From assembly GCA_964490005.1 (NCBI GenBank), contig CAZBBB010000039.1, positions 1 through 27,258 of the forward strand: a stretch of 27,258 nt of DNA. The letters run 5' to 3'. Origin of the DNA: CAZBBB01 sp964490005 (GTDB lineage Bacteria > Planctomycetota > B15-G4). Under the pieces are notes generated by a model, which did not search any database, was not told the origin of the DNA, and was given only the letters and a program-made list of their open reading frames with translations. How positions within the stretch are numbered: position 1 is the stretch's first letter; every line of letters starts with the position of its first letter. Shown one piece after another: positions 15,279 through 22,690 of this stretch. The position numbers and the translations under genes were made by a program.

Positions 15279-16445
15279 TCACGCGTGGTCGAGGACGAAG
15301 TCGAACTCGAGCGCGAGCGCGTCGAGCAGTTCGACGGCGCCGAGTTCCTCGCGCCGCGCCCGCGGGATCAGCTCGAACGAGTAGGTCTCGATCTCGAGGT
15401 GCGGCGGGCCCTGCGGCCCGATCGCGTGTTCGAGCGCGCGGAGCAGGTCGGCGCGCGTCGTGCCCAGCGCGATCGACGCGTCGAGCCGCTCGGCGAAGAT
15501 CGGCACGTGGAAGTGCACGCGCCAGGACGGCGCCGCGAGCGCGCGCGGATCGTCGAGGGCCGCGCCCAGATCGGGCCAGCGCACCAGCGCACCGTCCGGC
15601 AGGCGCGCCACGACCTGGTGGAACCAGCGATCGTCGGCCCACGGCCGCAGGGCGGCGGCCGCCCGTGCCGGCCGCTCGACCGCCAGCGCCGACGAGAGCT
15701 GCAGCTTGCCGACGAACACCCCCGCCGCGCGATGGGCCTGCAGCGCCGCGACGACGTCCTCGTGCTGCACGGCCTGGTGGCAGACGTCGAAGCACACGCC
15801 GAGGTGCCGCGCCGCGGCCGGGCCCGCCGGCAGCAGGTGCCGCTCGAAGAACGCGATCAGCTCGGCGCTCGTCTCGCACGACGAGAAGGGCTCGGGTTCG
15901 AGGCACAGCACCAGGCGCCGGCCGCTCTCGCCTTCGAGACGCGCGAGGCCCTCGGCCGCGGCGAGCAGCCCGGCGGCGATCGCGGCCGGCTCGGGCGCCT
16001 GCGCCCCCCAACCCTTGTAGCCGCCGGTGTGCGTGCTCAGCGTGCCGAGCGCCCCTTCGGGCAGCAGCGCGGCGAGCACTTGCGCGGCCTGCAGCGTGTA
16101 CCGCAGCCGCTCGGGCTGCGCCCACGTCGGCCGGAAGACCTCGTCCTTCACGCGCGCGCCGTGGAAGTCCCCGTACGGAAAGGCGTTGACCGTGCAGACG
16201 GCGAGACGCAGTTCGGCCAGCCGGCGGCGCAGCGGCGCGGGGTCGGCGGCGAGCTGGCGCGCGAGCGTCGCCGGCAACCACAGACCGACGTCGAGCGCTG
16301 CCTGCGCCTCGAGACGTCCGCGCTCCACGAGGCGCGCGCGCAGCGCGGACGCCGGCCCTTCGAGCGCGTCGAGCAGGCCGGGCAGATCGGCGTAGGGATG
16401 CACGTTGGTGCAGTAGCCGAGGCGCTGTCCGCTCGCCAGTCGCAT
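15279..16445 (-). CDS. eboE: EboE-like TIM-barrel protein (xylose isomerase/sugar epimerase fold)
   Basis: 388 aa, cytoplasmic. The start GYCTNVHPYADLPGLLDAL, then VCTVNAFPYGDFHGARVKDE, LPEGALGTLSTHTGGYKGW, LCLEPEPFSSCETS, GVCFDVCHQAVQ and HFHVPIFAER match my memory of EboE, a TIM-barrel protein of the eboABCDEF clusters that have been linked to prenyl-metabolite handling and transport. Glu, Asp and His residues at strand ends (LEPEP, CFDVCH, HFHVP, LEIETY) would form a metal site as in sugar isomerases. The actual reaction is not known to me. None of the other ebo genes is in the window. ATG 16445 is preceded by GGTATCGT, a possible -10 element six bases upstream, so the mRNA leader could be very short. 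It is first of a probable four-gene operon. Confidence 0.72.
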   Translation of the reverse strand: MRLASGQRLGYCTNVHPYADLPGLLDALEGPASALRARLVERGRLEAQAALDVGLWLPATLARQLAADPAPLRRRLAELRLAVCTVNAFPYGDFHGARVKDEVFRPTWAQPERLRYTLQAAQVLAALLPEGALGTLSTHTGGYKGWGAQAPEPAAIAAGLLAAAEGLARLEGESGRRLVLCLEPEPFSSCETSAELIAFFERHLLPAGPAAARHLGVCFDVCHQAVQHEDVVAALQAHRAAGVFVGKLQLSSALAVERPARAAAALRPWADDRWFHQVVARLPDGALVRWPDLGAALDDPRALAAPSWRVHFHVPIFAERLDASIALGTTRADLLRALEHAIGPQGPPHLEIETYSFELIPRARREELGAVELLDALALEFDFVLDHA

Positions 16446-16613
16446 GGCGCGACGATACCGCAGTGCCGCGGGCGCCCGCCCCACCCGGCGCGGCGCGCGG
16501 CGGCGCCCCGGCCTGCACGCGCGCATGCCGCTGCGGTACAGTGGCGCCCGACGTGAGTGCCTTCCCAGTCGGGGCCGTTCCTGCCCCGCGCGCTCGCCGC
16601 AGGAGAAACCGTC

Positions 16614-17327
16614 ATGTACACCTTGAAGTCCGCCGGCCTGCTGGCCGGCGCCCTGTGCGCCACGCTGGCGCTGCCGCAGGACCTGACGGCGCAGCGCGCC
16701 GGGCAGTCCGAACCCGCGCGCCCGGCCGCCGAGCCGAGCCGGCCGGCCGAACCGGCGCGCCCCGCCGCCGAACCGGGACGCACGACGAGCGAGCCCGGCC
16801 GCAAGACCGAGGGCGTGCGTCCTCCGCAGGAGGAGGCCGAAGGCGCCGTGCGCAAGAGCGGCGAGCGCGCCGACTCGGGCGAGCACTCCGCCGAGATGCG
16901 CAAGCTGGCGCTCGAGGAGGCCAAGCACCGCGAGCGACTCGCCAAGCTGCGCCGCCTCAAGGACCTCGCCGAGGCCAAGGGCCAGACCGAGCGCATCGCC
17001 GCGCTGATGAAGCTGCGCGACAAGGAGAACGAGCAGTTCGAGGCGCAGCGCCAGCGCATCCGCGCGAAGATCGGCGACGAGAACTTCCGCCGCGCCGACG
17101 AGGCGCTCGGGCGCGGACGCGAGCACGCCAAGGGCCAGGCCGGGCGCGCGGGCAAGCCCGAGGACCGCAAGTCCGAGGGCGGCAAGTCGCGCGCCGGCGA
17201 GGGCGGCGCGAAGGCCGAGCGCAAGGACGACGGCGGCCAGGGTCGCAAGCCCGACGCCGGGCAGGAGCGCAAGGACGACGGCGGCGGCAATCGCGGCGAC
17301 GGCCGCGGAAACCCGAGGTCGCGTTGA
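16614..17327 (+). CDS. Secreted charged coiled-coil protein of unknown function
   Basis: 237 aa. ATG 16614 has AGGAG eight bases upstream. A signal peptide (MYTLKSAGLLAGALCATLAL, cleavage probably near LTAQ) is followed by a Pro/Ala/Glu-rich linker, a strongly charged helical part rich in Lys, Arg and Glu (about residues 90-165, probably coiled coil), and a Gly/Lys/Asp-rich low-complexity tail with two ERKDDGG units. No known domain recognised. A weak promoter-like TACAGT lies at 16537-16542 in the gap to the divergent eboE-like gene. The stop codon overlaps the TTG start of the small lipoprotein gene (TTGA). Confidence 0.75.
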   Translation: MYTLKSAGLLAGALCATLALPQDLTAQRAGQSEPARPAAEPSRPAEPARPAAEPGRTTSEPGRKTEGVRPPQEEAEGAVRKSGERADSGEHSAEMRKLALEEAKHRERLAKLRRLKDLAEAKGQTERIAALMKLRDKENEQFEAQRQRIRAKIGDENFRRADEALGRGREHAKGQAGRAGKPEDRKSEGGKSRAGEGGAKAERKDDGGQGRKPDAGQERKDDGGGNRGDGRGNPRSR

Positions 17328-17581
17328 AGCCCTCCGTGCGCAGTTCGTCGCTCGCCCTCGTCGCGGCCCTGACGCTGGGCGCCTGCGGCGGCGCCGCGGG
17401 CGAAGGCGCGGCCGCGGCGGGCACCGACGGCGGCACGGACGCCGTCTCGGTCTTCGGCGTTGAGCTCGAAGAGGTGCCGACCCAGGAGCAGGCCGACGAG
17501 ATCGCCACCGAGGAGATCACCGAGGCCAACGCCGACGCCGAGTTCGCCAAGCTGCAGGCCGAGATCGAAGGCGGCGGCTGA
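17324..17581 (+). CDS. Small lipoprotein (85 aa)
   Basis: From TTG 17324, overlapping the stop codon of the gene before it, the frame encodes MKPSVRSSSLALVAALTLGACGG, a lipoprotein signal with lipobox LGAC. GTG 17336 is an alternative start that keeps the signal. The mature part is small, acidic and rich in Ala and Glu (EEVPTQEQADEIATEEI), probably helical. The family is not recognised. Its coupling to the charged secreted protein suggests a pair acting at the envelope. Confidence 0.7.
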   Translation: MKPSVRSSSLALVAALTLGACGGAAGEGAAAAGTDGGTDAVSVFGVELEEVPTQEQADEIATEEITEANADAEFAKLQAEIEGGG

Positions 17582-17604
17582 GCCGCGACGCTTTCCGGTG
17601 CGCG

Positions 17605-17646
17605 CGACGAGCCGCGGCCCCGCACCTGCGCGGCCGCGGCTCGTCG
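17605..17646. terminator. Bidirectional terminator hairpin between convergent genes
   Basis: A 15-bp perfect stem, CGACGAGCCGCGGCC (17605-17619) with GGCCGCGGCTCGTCG (17632-17646), and a 12-nt loop, placed between the ends of the small lipoprotein gene (17581) and the aldehyde dehydrogenase gene (17657). There is no T-tract on either side, but the position and stem strength fit a terminator for both strands. Confidence 0.7.
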
Positions 17647-17656
17647 TGCTCGCGGC

Positions 17657-19174
17657 CTACATCCGCAGCCAGACGCTCTTGGTCTCGGTGTAGTTCTTGA
17701 GCGCGTGGTGGCCCATCTCGCGGCCGTAGCCGCTCTGCTTGAAGCCGCCGAAGGGCGAGGCCGCGTCGAACATGTTGTAGCAGTTGATCCACACCGTGCC
17801 GGCGCGCAGCGCGGCGGCGAGGCGGTGCGCCTTGCCGATGTCGCGCGTCCAGATGCCGGCGGCCAGGCCGTAGATGCTGTCGTTGGCTTCGCGCGCGATC
17901 TCGTCGACGTCGTCGAAGGGCAGCGCGCACACGACCGGGCCGAAGATCTCCTCGCGCAGGATCGACATCTCGGGCTTCACGTTCTCGAAGACGGTCGGCT
18001 GCACGAAGTAGCCCTTGCCGCCGCCGGGCAGTTCGCCGCCGAGGCGCGGCGTGGCGCCGGCCTTGCGTCCCGCTTCGACGAAACCCTGCACGCGCTGCTG
18101 CTGCTCGCGCGAGACGAGCGGCCCCATCTGCGTACCCTCCGCCATGCCGGGGCCGAGCCGGATGCCCTTGGCCATGTCCGCGACGCGCTCGACGACCTCG
18201 CCGTAGGCCTTGCGCTGCACGTAGAGCCGCGATCCCGCGCAGCAGCACTGCCCGTGGTTGAAGAAGATGCCGTTGAAGGCGCCCTGCGCCGCGCCTTCGA
18301 GATCGGCGTCGGCGAAGATCACGTTGGGTGACTTGCCGCCGAGTTCGAGCGTGACGCGCTTGATGCCCGCCGCCGAGGACTTGACGATCTCGCGCCCGAC
18401 CTCGGTGCTGCCGGTGAAGGCCACCTTGTCGATGTCGGGGTGGTTGGCGAGCGCCGCGCCCGCGTCGCCGAAGCCCGTGACGATGTTGACCACGCCCTCG
18501 GGGAAACCCGCGTCGACGATGCACTGCCCGAGCAGCAGCGCCGAGAGCGGCGTCTGCTCGGCGGGCTTGAGCACGACGGTGCAGCCGCAGGCGAGCGCCG
18601 CGCCGAGCTTCCAGGCCGCCATGAGCAGCGGGAAGTTCCACGGGATGATCTGCCCGACCACGCCGACCGGGTCGCGCAGCGTGTAGTTGAGGTAGACGCC
18701 CTTGGGGTCGTAGGGCGGAGCGACCGGGATCGTCTCGCCCTCGAGCTTGTCGGCCCAGCCCGCGTAATAGCGGAAGTGCTCGATGGTCAGCGCGACGTCG
18801 GCCGCGCGCGCGACGGCGAGCGGCTTGCCGTTGTCGAGGCTCTCGAGCTGCGCGAACTCCTCGGTGCGCTGCTCGATCAGGTCGGCGAGTTTGTAGAGCA
18901 GCCGACCGCGCGCGCGGCCCGGCAGGCGGCGCCACGCGCCCTCCTCGAAGGCGCGGCGCGCCGCGCGCACGGCGCGGTCGACATCCTGAGCGCCGCCGTG
19001 CGCGACGTGCGTGAGCACGCTGTCGTCGGCCGGGTTGCGCACCTCGAAGCTGCGGCCGTCGGCGGCCGCCACCCACTGCCCGCCGATGAGATGCTTGTGC
19101 GGCGCGGCCGCGAGAAAGGCCGTCACGGCCTTGGCCGGCTGGACGGGCTGGGGGGCGTTGAGCGTGGTCGTCAT
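17657..19174 (-). CDS. NAD(P)-dependent aldehyde dehydrogenase
   Basis: Cytoplasmic enzyme that oxidises an aldehyde to its acid; 505 aa, the normal length for ALDH1/2-type enzymes. Catalytic positions are all present: Asn180 (PWNFPLL), Lys203 (LKPAEQTPLSAL), the cofactor-loop segment FTGSTEVG, Glu277 (LELGGKSPN) and Cys311 as the middle of three Cys in HGQCCCAGSR. It is most like acetaldehyde, betaine aldehyde or phenylacetaldehyde dehydrogenases; the substrate cannot be decided. ATG 19174 is preceded by a weak GGAG. A TATCAT -10-like element lies 41 bases upstream, in the short gap shared with the divergent sigma factor gene. Confidence 0.95.
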   Translation of the reverse strand: MTTTLNAPQPVQPAKAVTAFLAAAPHKHLIGGQWVAAADGRSFEVRNPADDSVLTHVAHGGAQDVDRAVRAARRAFEEGAWRRLPGRARGRLLYKLADLIEQRTEEFAQLESLDNGKPLAVARAADVALTIEHFRYYAGWADKLEGETIPVAPPYDPKGVYLNYTLRDPVGVVGQIIPWNFPLLMAAWKLGAALACGCTVVLKPAEQTPLSALLLGQCIVDAGFPEGVVNIVTGFGDAGAALANHPDIDKVAFTGSTEVGREIVKSSAAGIKRVTLELGGKSPNVIFADADLEGAAQGAFNGIFFNHGQCCCAGSRLYVQRKAYGEVVERVADMAKGIRLGPGMAEGTQMGPLVSREQQQRVQGFVEAGRKAGATPRLGGELPGGGKGYFVQPTVFENVKPEMSILREEIFGPVVCALPFDDVDEIAREANDSIYGLAAGIWTRDIGKAHRLAAALRAGTVWINCYNMFDAASPFGGFKQSGYGREMGHHALKNYTETKSVWLRM

Positions 19175-19264
19175 GGCGGGCGGCTCCGGGCGGGAGGCGA
19201 AGGCGAAGAGCGCCGATGATACCGGGCCGCCCGCGCTGCGGGTTCGGCGCTAGACTCGGAGCCC
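19175..19264. promoter_or_regulatory. Divergent promoter region of aldehyde dehydrogenase and ECF sigma factor
   Basis: The 90-bp gap holds a -10-like TATCAT for the dehydrogenase (minus strand, 19221-19216) and TAGACT (19251-19256) only eight bases before the TTG start of the sigma gene. No convincing -35 was found for either. If TAGACT is used, the sigma mRNA would be leaderless or nearly so. Confidence 0.4.
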
Positions 19265-19891
19265 TTGCACGACGCAACGAACCCCGCCTCCGCCGCAGCC
19301 TCCGGTCTGCCGACCGACGCGCTCGCCGCGCGCGCGCGCGGCGCCGATCCGGCGGCCTTCGCCGAGCTGTACCGCCGCGTCGCGCCGGCGATCCACGCCT
19401 GGGCCACCCTGCAGATCCGGCCGCCCATGCGCCGGCTGCTCGACCCCGACGACCTGCTGCAGGAGGTCACCTGCCGCGCCTGGGAACGCTTCGCGACCTG
19501 GGACGAGGCCAAGGGCCCGTTCCGCGGCTGGCTCTTCGGCATCGCGCGCAACGTGCTGCGCGAGGCCTTCCGCCGCGCGGCGAGCGCACCGGCGCTCGCG
19601 CCGCGCGCCGCCGGCGACAGCGGCGATGCGTTCGTTCAGGTGCCCGACTCGGCGACCGCCGTCAGTCGCGCGCTGGCGCGCGACGAAGGCCTGGCCGCGC
19701 TCATCGCGCACGTCGACGCGCTCCCCGACGAGGAGCGCAAGCTGCTCCTCTGGCGCGGCATCGAGGGGCTGCCGCACGCCGAGGTCGCGCAACTCCTGCA
19801 GGCCTCGCCCGACGCGGTCGCCAAGCGCTGGCAGCGCCTGCGCGACGCGCTGCGCGACGAACCCCGGCTGGCCGAAATCCTGGCGGCCTGA
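19265..19891 (+). CDS. ECF-type RNA polymerase sigma factor
   Basis: 208 aa, transcription initiation factor. Region 2 (about residues 30-105) reads PAAFAELYRRVAP, DPDDLLQEVTCRAWERF and FRGWLFGIARNVLREAFRR; region 4 (about 155-200) reads LPDEERKLLLWRGIEGL followed by the helix-turn-helix HAEVAQLLQASPDAVAKRWQ. The linker is Ala-rich. It resembles the ECF groups expanded in Planctomycetota, which often work with Ser/Thr kinases rather than with an anti-sigma factor; a kinase gene lies 3 kb downstream. The only start in reach is TTG 19265 with GGAG very close, so the true start is uncertain. It ends 79 bp before the convergent beta-helix gene. Confidence 0.88.
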   Translation: MHDATNPASAAASGLPTDALAARARGADPAAFAELYRRVAPAIHAWATLQIRPPMRRLLDPDDLLQEVTCRAWERFATWDEAKGPFRGWLFGIARNVLREAFRRAASAPALAPRAAGDSGDAFVQVPDSATAVSRALARDEGLAALIAHVDALPDEERKLLLWRGIEGLPHAEVAQLLQASPDAVAKRWQRLRDALRDEPRLAEILAA

Positions 19892-19905
19892 GAGAGGAAC
19901 GGAAT

Positions 19906-19938
19906 CGGGGGCGACCGGCTGCGATCCGGCCGCCCCCG
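19906..19938. terminator. Terminator hairpin between convergent sigma factor and beta-helix genes
   Basis: A 13-bp stem with one A-C mismatch (19906-19918 with 19926-19938; arms CGGGGGCGACCGG and CCGGCCGCCCCCG) and a 7-nt loop, 15 bases after the sigma factor stop codon. No T-tract. Probably serves both strands. Confidence 0.55.
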
Positions 19939-19970
19939 CTCCGCCCCTCGATCCCCGGGTTCGGCGCGGC

Positions 19971-22475
19971 TCAGGGCACCGAGAGCCGCACGAGATTGCT
20001 CAGGTTGCCGGCGCTGCCCGGTCCGCCGGCGAGCGCAAGCTGCTGGATGTAGACCGTCGCGCCCGAGGGCAGGCCCGGCGGCAGCGTCACGGGGATGCTG
20101 CTCGGCAGCGGGAACCAGCCGTAGAGGAACCACGGCCCGGCGACGTCGACGAACAGCGGGCCGTAGTACTTGAAGCCGACCTCGCTCTCGGCGAAGCCCA
20201 CGAACAGGAAGCTCGCCATGCCCGCGGTGCCCGTCGAGGCGATCGTGATCGTCTGGCCCGAAGCGAAGGTGCCGCTCACGCCGAGCGTGACGTGGTCGAA
20301 CTCGAAGGCGCCCATGTCGACGACGCGCACCGTGTCGAGGTCGCCGTCGAGCAGGCGCGGATTGCCGGCCGGGTCGGCGCCCGAGAGGACGAAACCCGGG
20401 TCGCCCGCGTCGATCAGCGGCGAGGTCGACGCGAGCCGCAGGTCGCCGCCGGCCTGGTTCAGGAACTGCGGGTCGACGCTGACGTTGCCGTCGGTGCCGG
20501 AGAAGGGCGGCGCGTCCGAGTAGCGCAGCTGTCCCGCCAGAAAGCCGCTCACCTGGTTGGCGCCGCTGGCGTTGCCCCAGGACACGCAGCTGCTCGCCGT
20601 CCCCGACCAGGCGCCGTTCGTCGTCAGCCCCAAGCCGTTGTTCTGCGCGGCGGTCGCGTTGCGCAGATCGAAGGCGCCGCCGACGAGGTTGATGCCGAAG
20701 GAGTTGTTGCCGAAGGCCACCAGGCTCTGCGCCGGCGAGGCCGCGGCCTCCAGGACGATGCCGCCGTGGGCGCCGTGCTCGGCGCGCACCGAGCGCAGCG
20801 TGACGCCCGACGACGAGCAGCGCAGGTTGGGCGTGAAGCCCCAGCCCGAGTAGCGCACGAGCATGTGCTTCACGACGCCGCTCGATCCGGCCACGAAGTT
20901 CATGCCCGTCCAGGCGTCCGGCGCGCCGCTCGTGGGACCGTCGCCGATCGAGTCGCCGCCGAAGGAGTCGTCGACGATCGACGTGATCACGACGGGTTGC
21001 GTGGCCGAGCCGTTGACGTCGAAGGTGCCGCTCACGACGAAGCCGGCCCCGAAACCCATCTTGATCACGACGCCCGGCTCGAAGCGCAGCGTCCTGCCGA
21101 CCGGCACGGACACGCCGGCGTTGATCACGAGCACGCCGTTCAGCGTGTTGCGCTTCTCGACCTTGGTGAGCGTGTCGGGCGAGCCGACGGTCACGTCCAT
21201 GTAGGGGCGCGCGCTGCCGGTCGCGACGTTGTCGCGGAAGCCCGGCACCGCGGCCAGCAGCACGTTGCGGATCGCGGGCATGCTGACGCCCACGCTCAGG
21301 ATCGTGCAGCGCTCGACCGTCGGACGGGCCGAACTGCCCGCGAGGTCGAGGCCGCCGTGCATCACGTCGAGGAACTGGCAGTCGCGCAGCGTGGCGTCGG
21401 AATCGACCAGCCGCACGGCCGGCGTGAAGCTGGTGCCGGTGTAGCGCACGATCGTGCGCTCGAGCACGCTGGCGTCCGACGTGTCCGAGAGGTGCAGGCC
21501 GTTCCACGAGTCGGGGTTGCCCGTGCTCGGCCCGTTGGCGTCGCTGTCACCGCCCCACGCGTCGTCGGGGAGCGTGGTAAACACGACCGGCGACGTTGGG
21601 CTGCCCTGCGTGAGCAGCGTGCCGTGGACCGTCCAGCCGTGGCTCGCCGCGATCTTGAGGATCGTGCCGGCCTGCATGGTCAGCGTCGCGCCGGCGGCCA
21701 CCGTCGGGGAGGAGTCGAAGCCGAAGACGCCGGTCGGCGAGTTGGCCGGGCCGAAGACCACGTTCGAGACGTGGCTGGCCGGCGCGACGTTGACGTAGCC
21801 CCGTCCGCTCCCCGAGTGGCTGTTGCCGGTGAGCAGCGGCAGCGCGGCGAAGGGCACCGCGTCGAGCGCGGGCCGGTTGCCGTTGGACGAGAAGGTCGTG
21901 CCGGTGATCGTCGGCAGCGAGTTGCCGCCGAAGCCGACTCCTCCCCACTGGCCGTCGCGCACGACGCCGTCACTCAGCGTGATGTCGGCCGACGAGAGCG
22001 AGATCGCGTACGCGAAGCCGGTGCCCGTGTAGCGGACCTCGACGTGCTCGAGCACGCTGGCGTCGCTGGCGGGACCGAAGCCCAGCCCCGCCCAGCAGTC
22101 GGGCGCGCCCGAGGAGGGGCCGTTGCCGTTGCTGTCGCCCCCGGCGCTGTCGTCCTGCAGGCAGGTGAAGATCACGGGATTGCCGGAGGCACCCTGCGCG
22201 AGCAGCGTGCCGTCGACACTCAGGCCGTTGCCGTTGAACTTCAGGATCGCGCCGGCCTGCAGCGTGAGCGTCGTGCCCGCGGGGACGGAGATCCAGCCGG
22301 TGACGTGGTAGACGCCGGGGCCGAGCGGGCCGCCGGCGCCGTCCGAGAGCGGGCCGCTGATCGGGGTCTGGGCGGAGGCGAGCGGGACGGCGAGCAGCGC
22401 GAACAGCGCGAGGCGGACCGCGAACAGCCGGCGCGCCGGGCGCGCGGTGCGGGACGGATCGAGGCGTACGGACAT
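19971..22475 (-). CDS. Secreted parallel beta-helix protein with three long internal repeats
   Basis: 834 aa from ATG 22475, which has AGGAG eight bases upstream and starts a signal peptide (hydrophobic core RLALFALLAVPLASAQ). Three modules of roughly 200 residues follow, each with a strand opening (LTLQAGAILKFNG, LTMQAGTILKIAA, LRFEPGVVIKMGF), a GTLLAQG-like turn, a PVIFT-like strand, a loop of the form GGDS-x-x-x-GP-S/T-S/T-G-x-PD-x-W, and VRYTGTGF or VRYSGWGF. This fits a right-handed parallel beta-helix. Then comes a choice-of-anchor Q-like segment (STSPLIDAGDPGF, DMGAFEFD) and a C-terminal beta domain ending GNLSNLVRLSVP. The role may be adhesion or polysaccharide binding; no enzyme motif seen. 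It is divergent from the kinase-SUMF1 gene and may be its functional partner. Confidence 0.85.
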   Translation of the reverse strand: MSVRLDPSRTARPARRLFAVRLALFALLAVPLASAQTPISGPLSDGAGGPLGPGVYHVTGWISVPAGTTLTLQAGAILKFNGNGLSVDGTLLAQGASGNPVIFTCLQDDSAGGDSNGNGPSSGAPDCWAGLGFGPASDASVLEHVEVRYTGTGFAYAISLSSADITLSDGVVRDGQWGGVGFGGNSLPTITGTTFSSNGNRPALDAVPFAALPLLTGNSHSGSGRGYVNVAPASHVSNVVFGPANSPTGVFGFDSSPTVAAGATLTMQAGTILKIAASHGWTVHGTLLTQGSPTSPVVFTTLPDDAWGGDSDANGPSTGNPDSWNGLHLSDTSDASVLERTIVRYTGTSFTPAVRLVDSDATLRDCQFLDVMHGGLDLAGSSARPTVERCTILSVGVSMPAIRNVLLAAVPGFRDNVATGSARPYMDVTVGSPDTLTKVEKRNTLNGVLVINAGVSVPVGRTLRFEPGVVIKMGFGAGFVVSGTFDVNGSATQPVVITSIVDDSFGGDSIGDGPTSGAPDAWTGMNFVAGSSGVVKHMLVRYSGWGFTPNLRCSSSGVTLRSVRAEHGAHGGIVLEAAASPAQSLVAFGNNSFGINLVGGAFDLRNATAAQNNGLGLTTNGAWSGTASSCVSWGNASGANQVSGFLAGQLRYSDAPPFSGTDGNVSVDPQFLNQAGGDLRLASTSPLIDAGDPGFVLSGADPAGNPRLLDGDLDTVRVVDMGAFEFDHVTLGVSGTFASGQTITIASTGTAGMASFLFVGFAESEVGFKYYGPLFVDVAGPWFLYGWFPLPSSIPVTLPPGLPSGATVYIQQLALAGGPGSAGNLSNLVRLSVP

Positions 22476-22488
22476 CGGAGGTGCTCCT

Positions 22489-22532
22489 GGGGGCCGTGCG
22501 GCTCGCGGGAGATCCACGGAGCGACGGCCCCC
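22489..22532 (-). promoter_or_regulatory. Stem-loop in the leader of the beta-helix gene
   Basis: A 9-bp perfect inverted repeat, GGGGGCCGT (22489-22497) and ACGGCCCCC (22524-22532), with a 26-nt loop, beginning 14 bases upstream of ATG 22475. One arm lies beside the AGGAG ribosome site, so folding could affect translation. Function inferred only from position. Confidence 0.35.
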
Positions 22533-22555
22533 CTCCTTGGCGCGTCGGCGCCGGG

Positions 22556-22625
22556 TTGGACAGGGAATTCCGTCCGCCCGCCGGCCGACGCGCCCGGCCC
22601 GCCCCGCCGGCCGCAGACTGTCCAA
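22556..22625. promoter_or_regulatory. Inverted repeat TTGGACAG/CTGTCCAA between divergent genes
   Basis: Perfect 8-bp arms at 22556-22563 and 22618-22625, 54 bases apart, in the 215-bp region between the beta-helix gene and the kinase gene. It could be a pair of operator half-sites or a symmetric -35-like element for each direction. No matching -10 elements were convincing. Confidence 0.35.
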
Positions 22626-22690
22626 GGCGGCCCGCGTGCGCCAAGATCCTGCGCAGCCGCACGCCGTTCCCCGCGGCGATCGGCCCACGC

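Noticed and set aside
22481..22690. Earlier start (GTG 22481) for the kinase
   Set aside because: It would begin six bases from the divergent beta-helix start and add a Pro/Arg-rich stretch without features; TTG 22691 is preferred but not certain.
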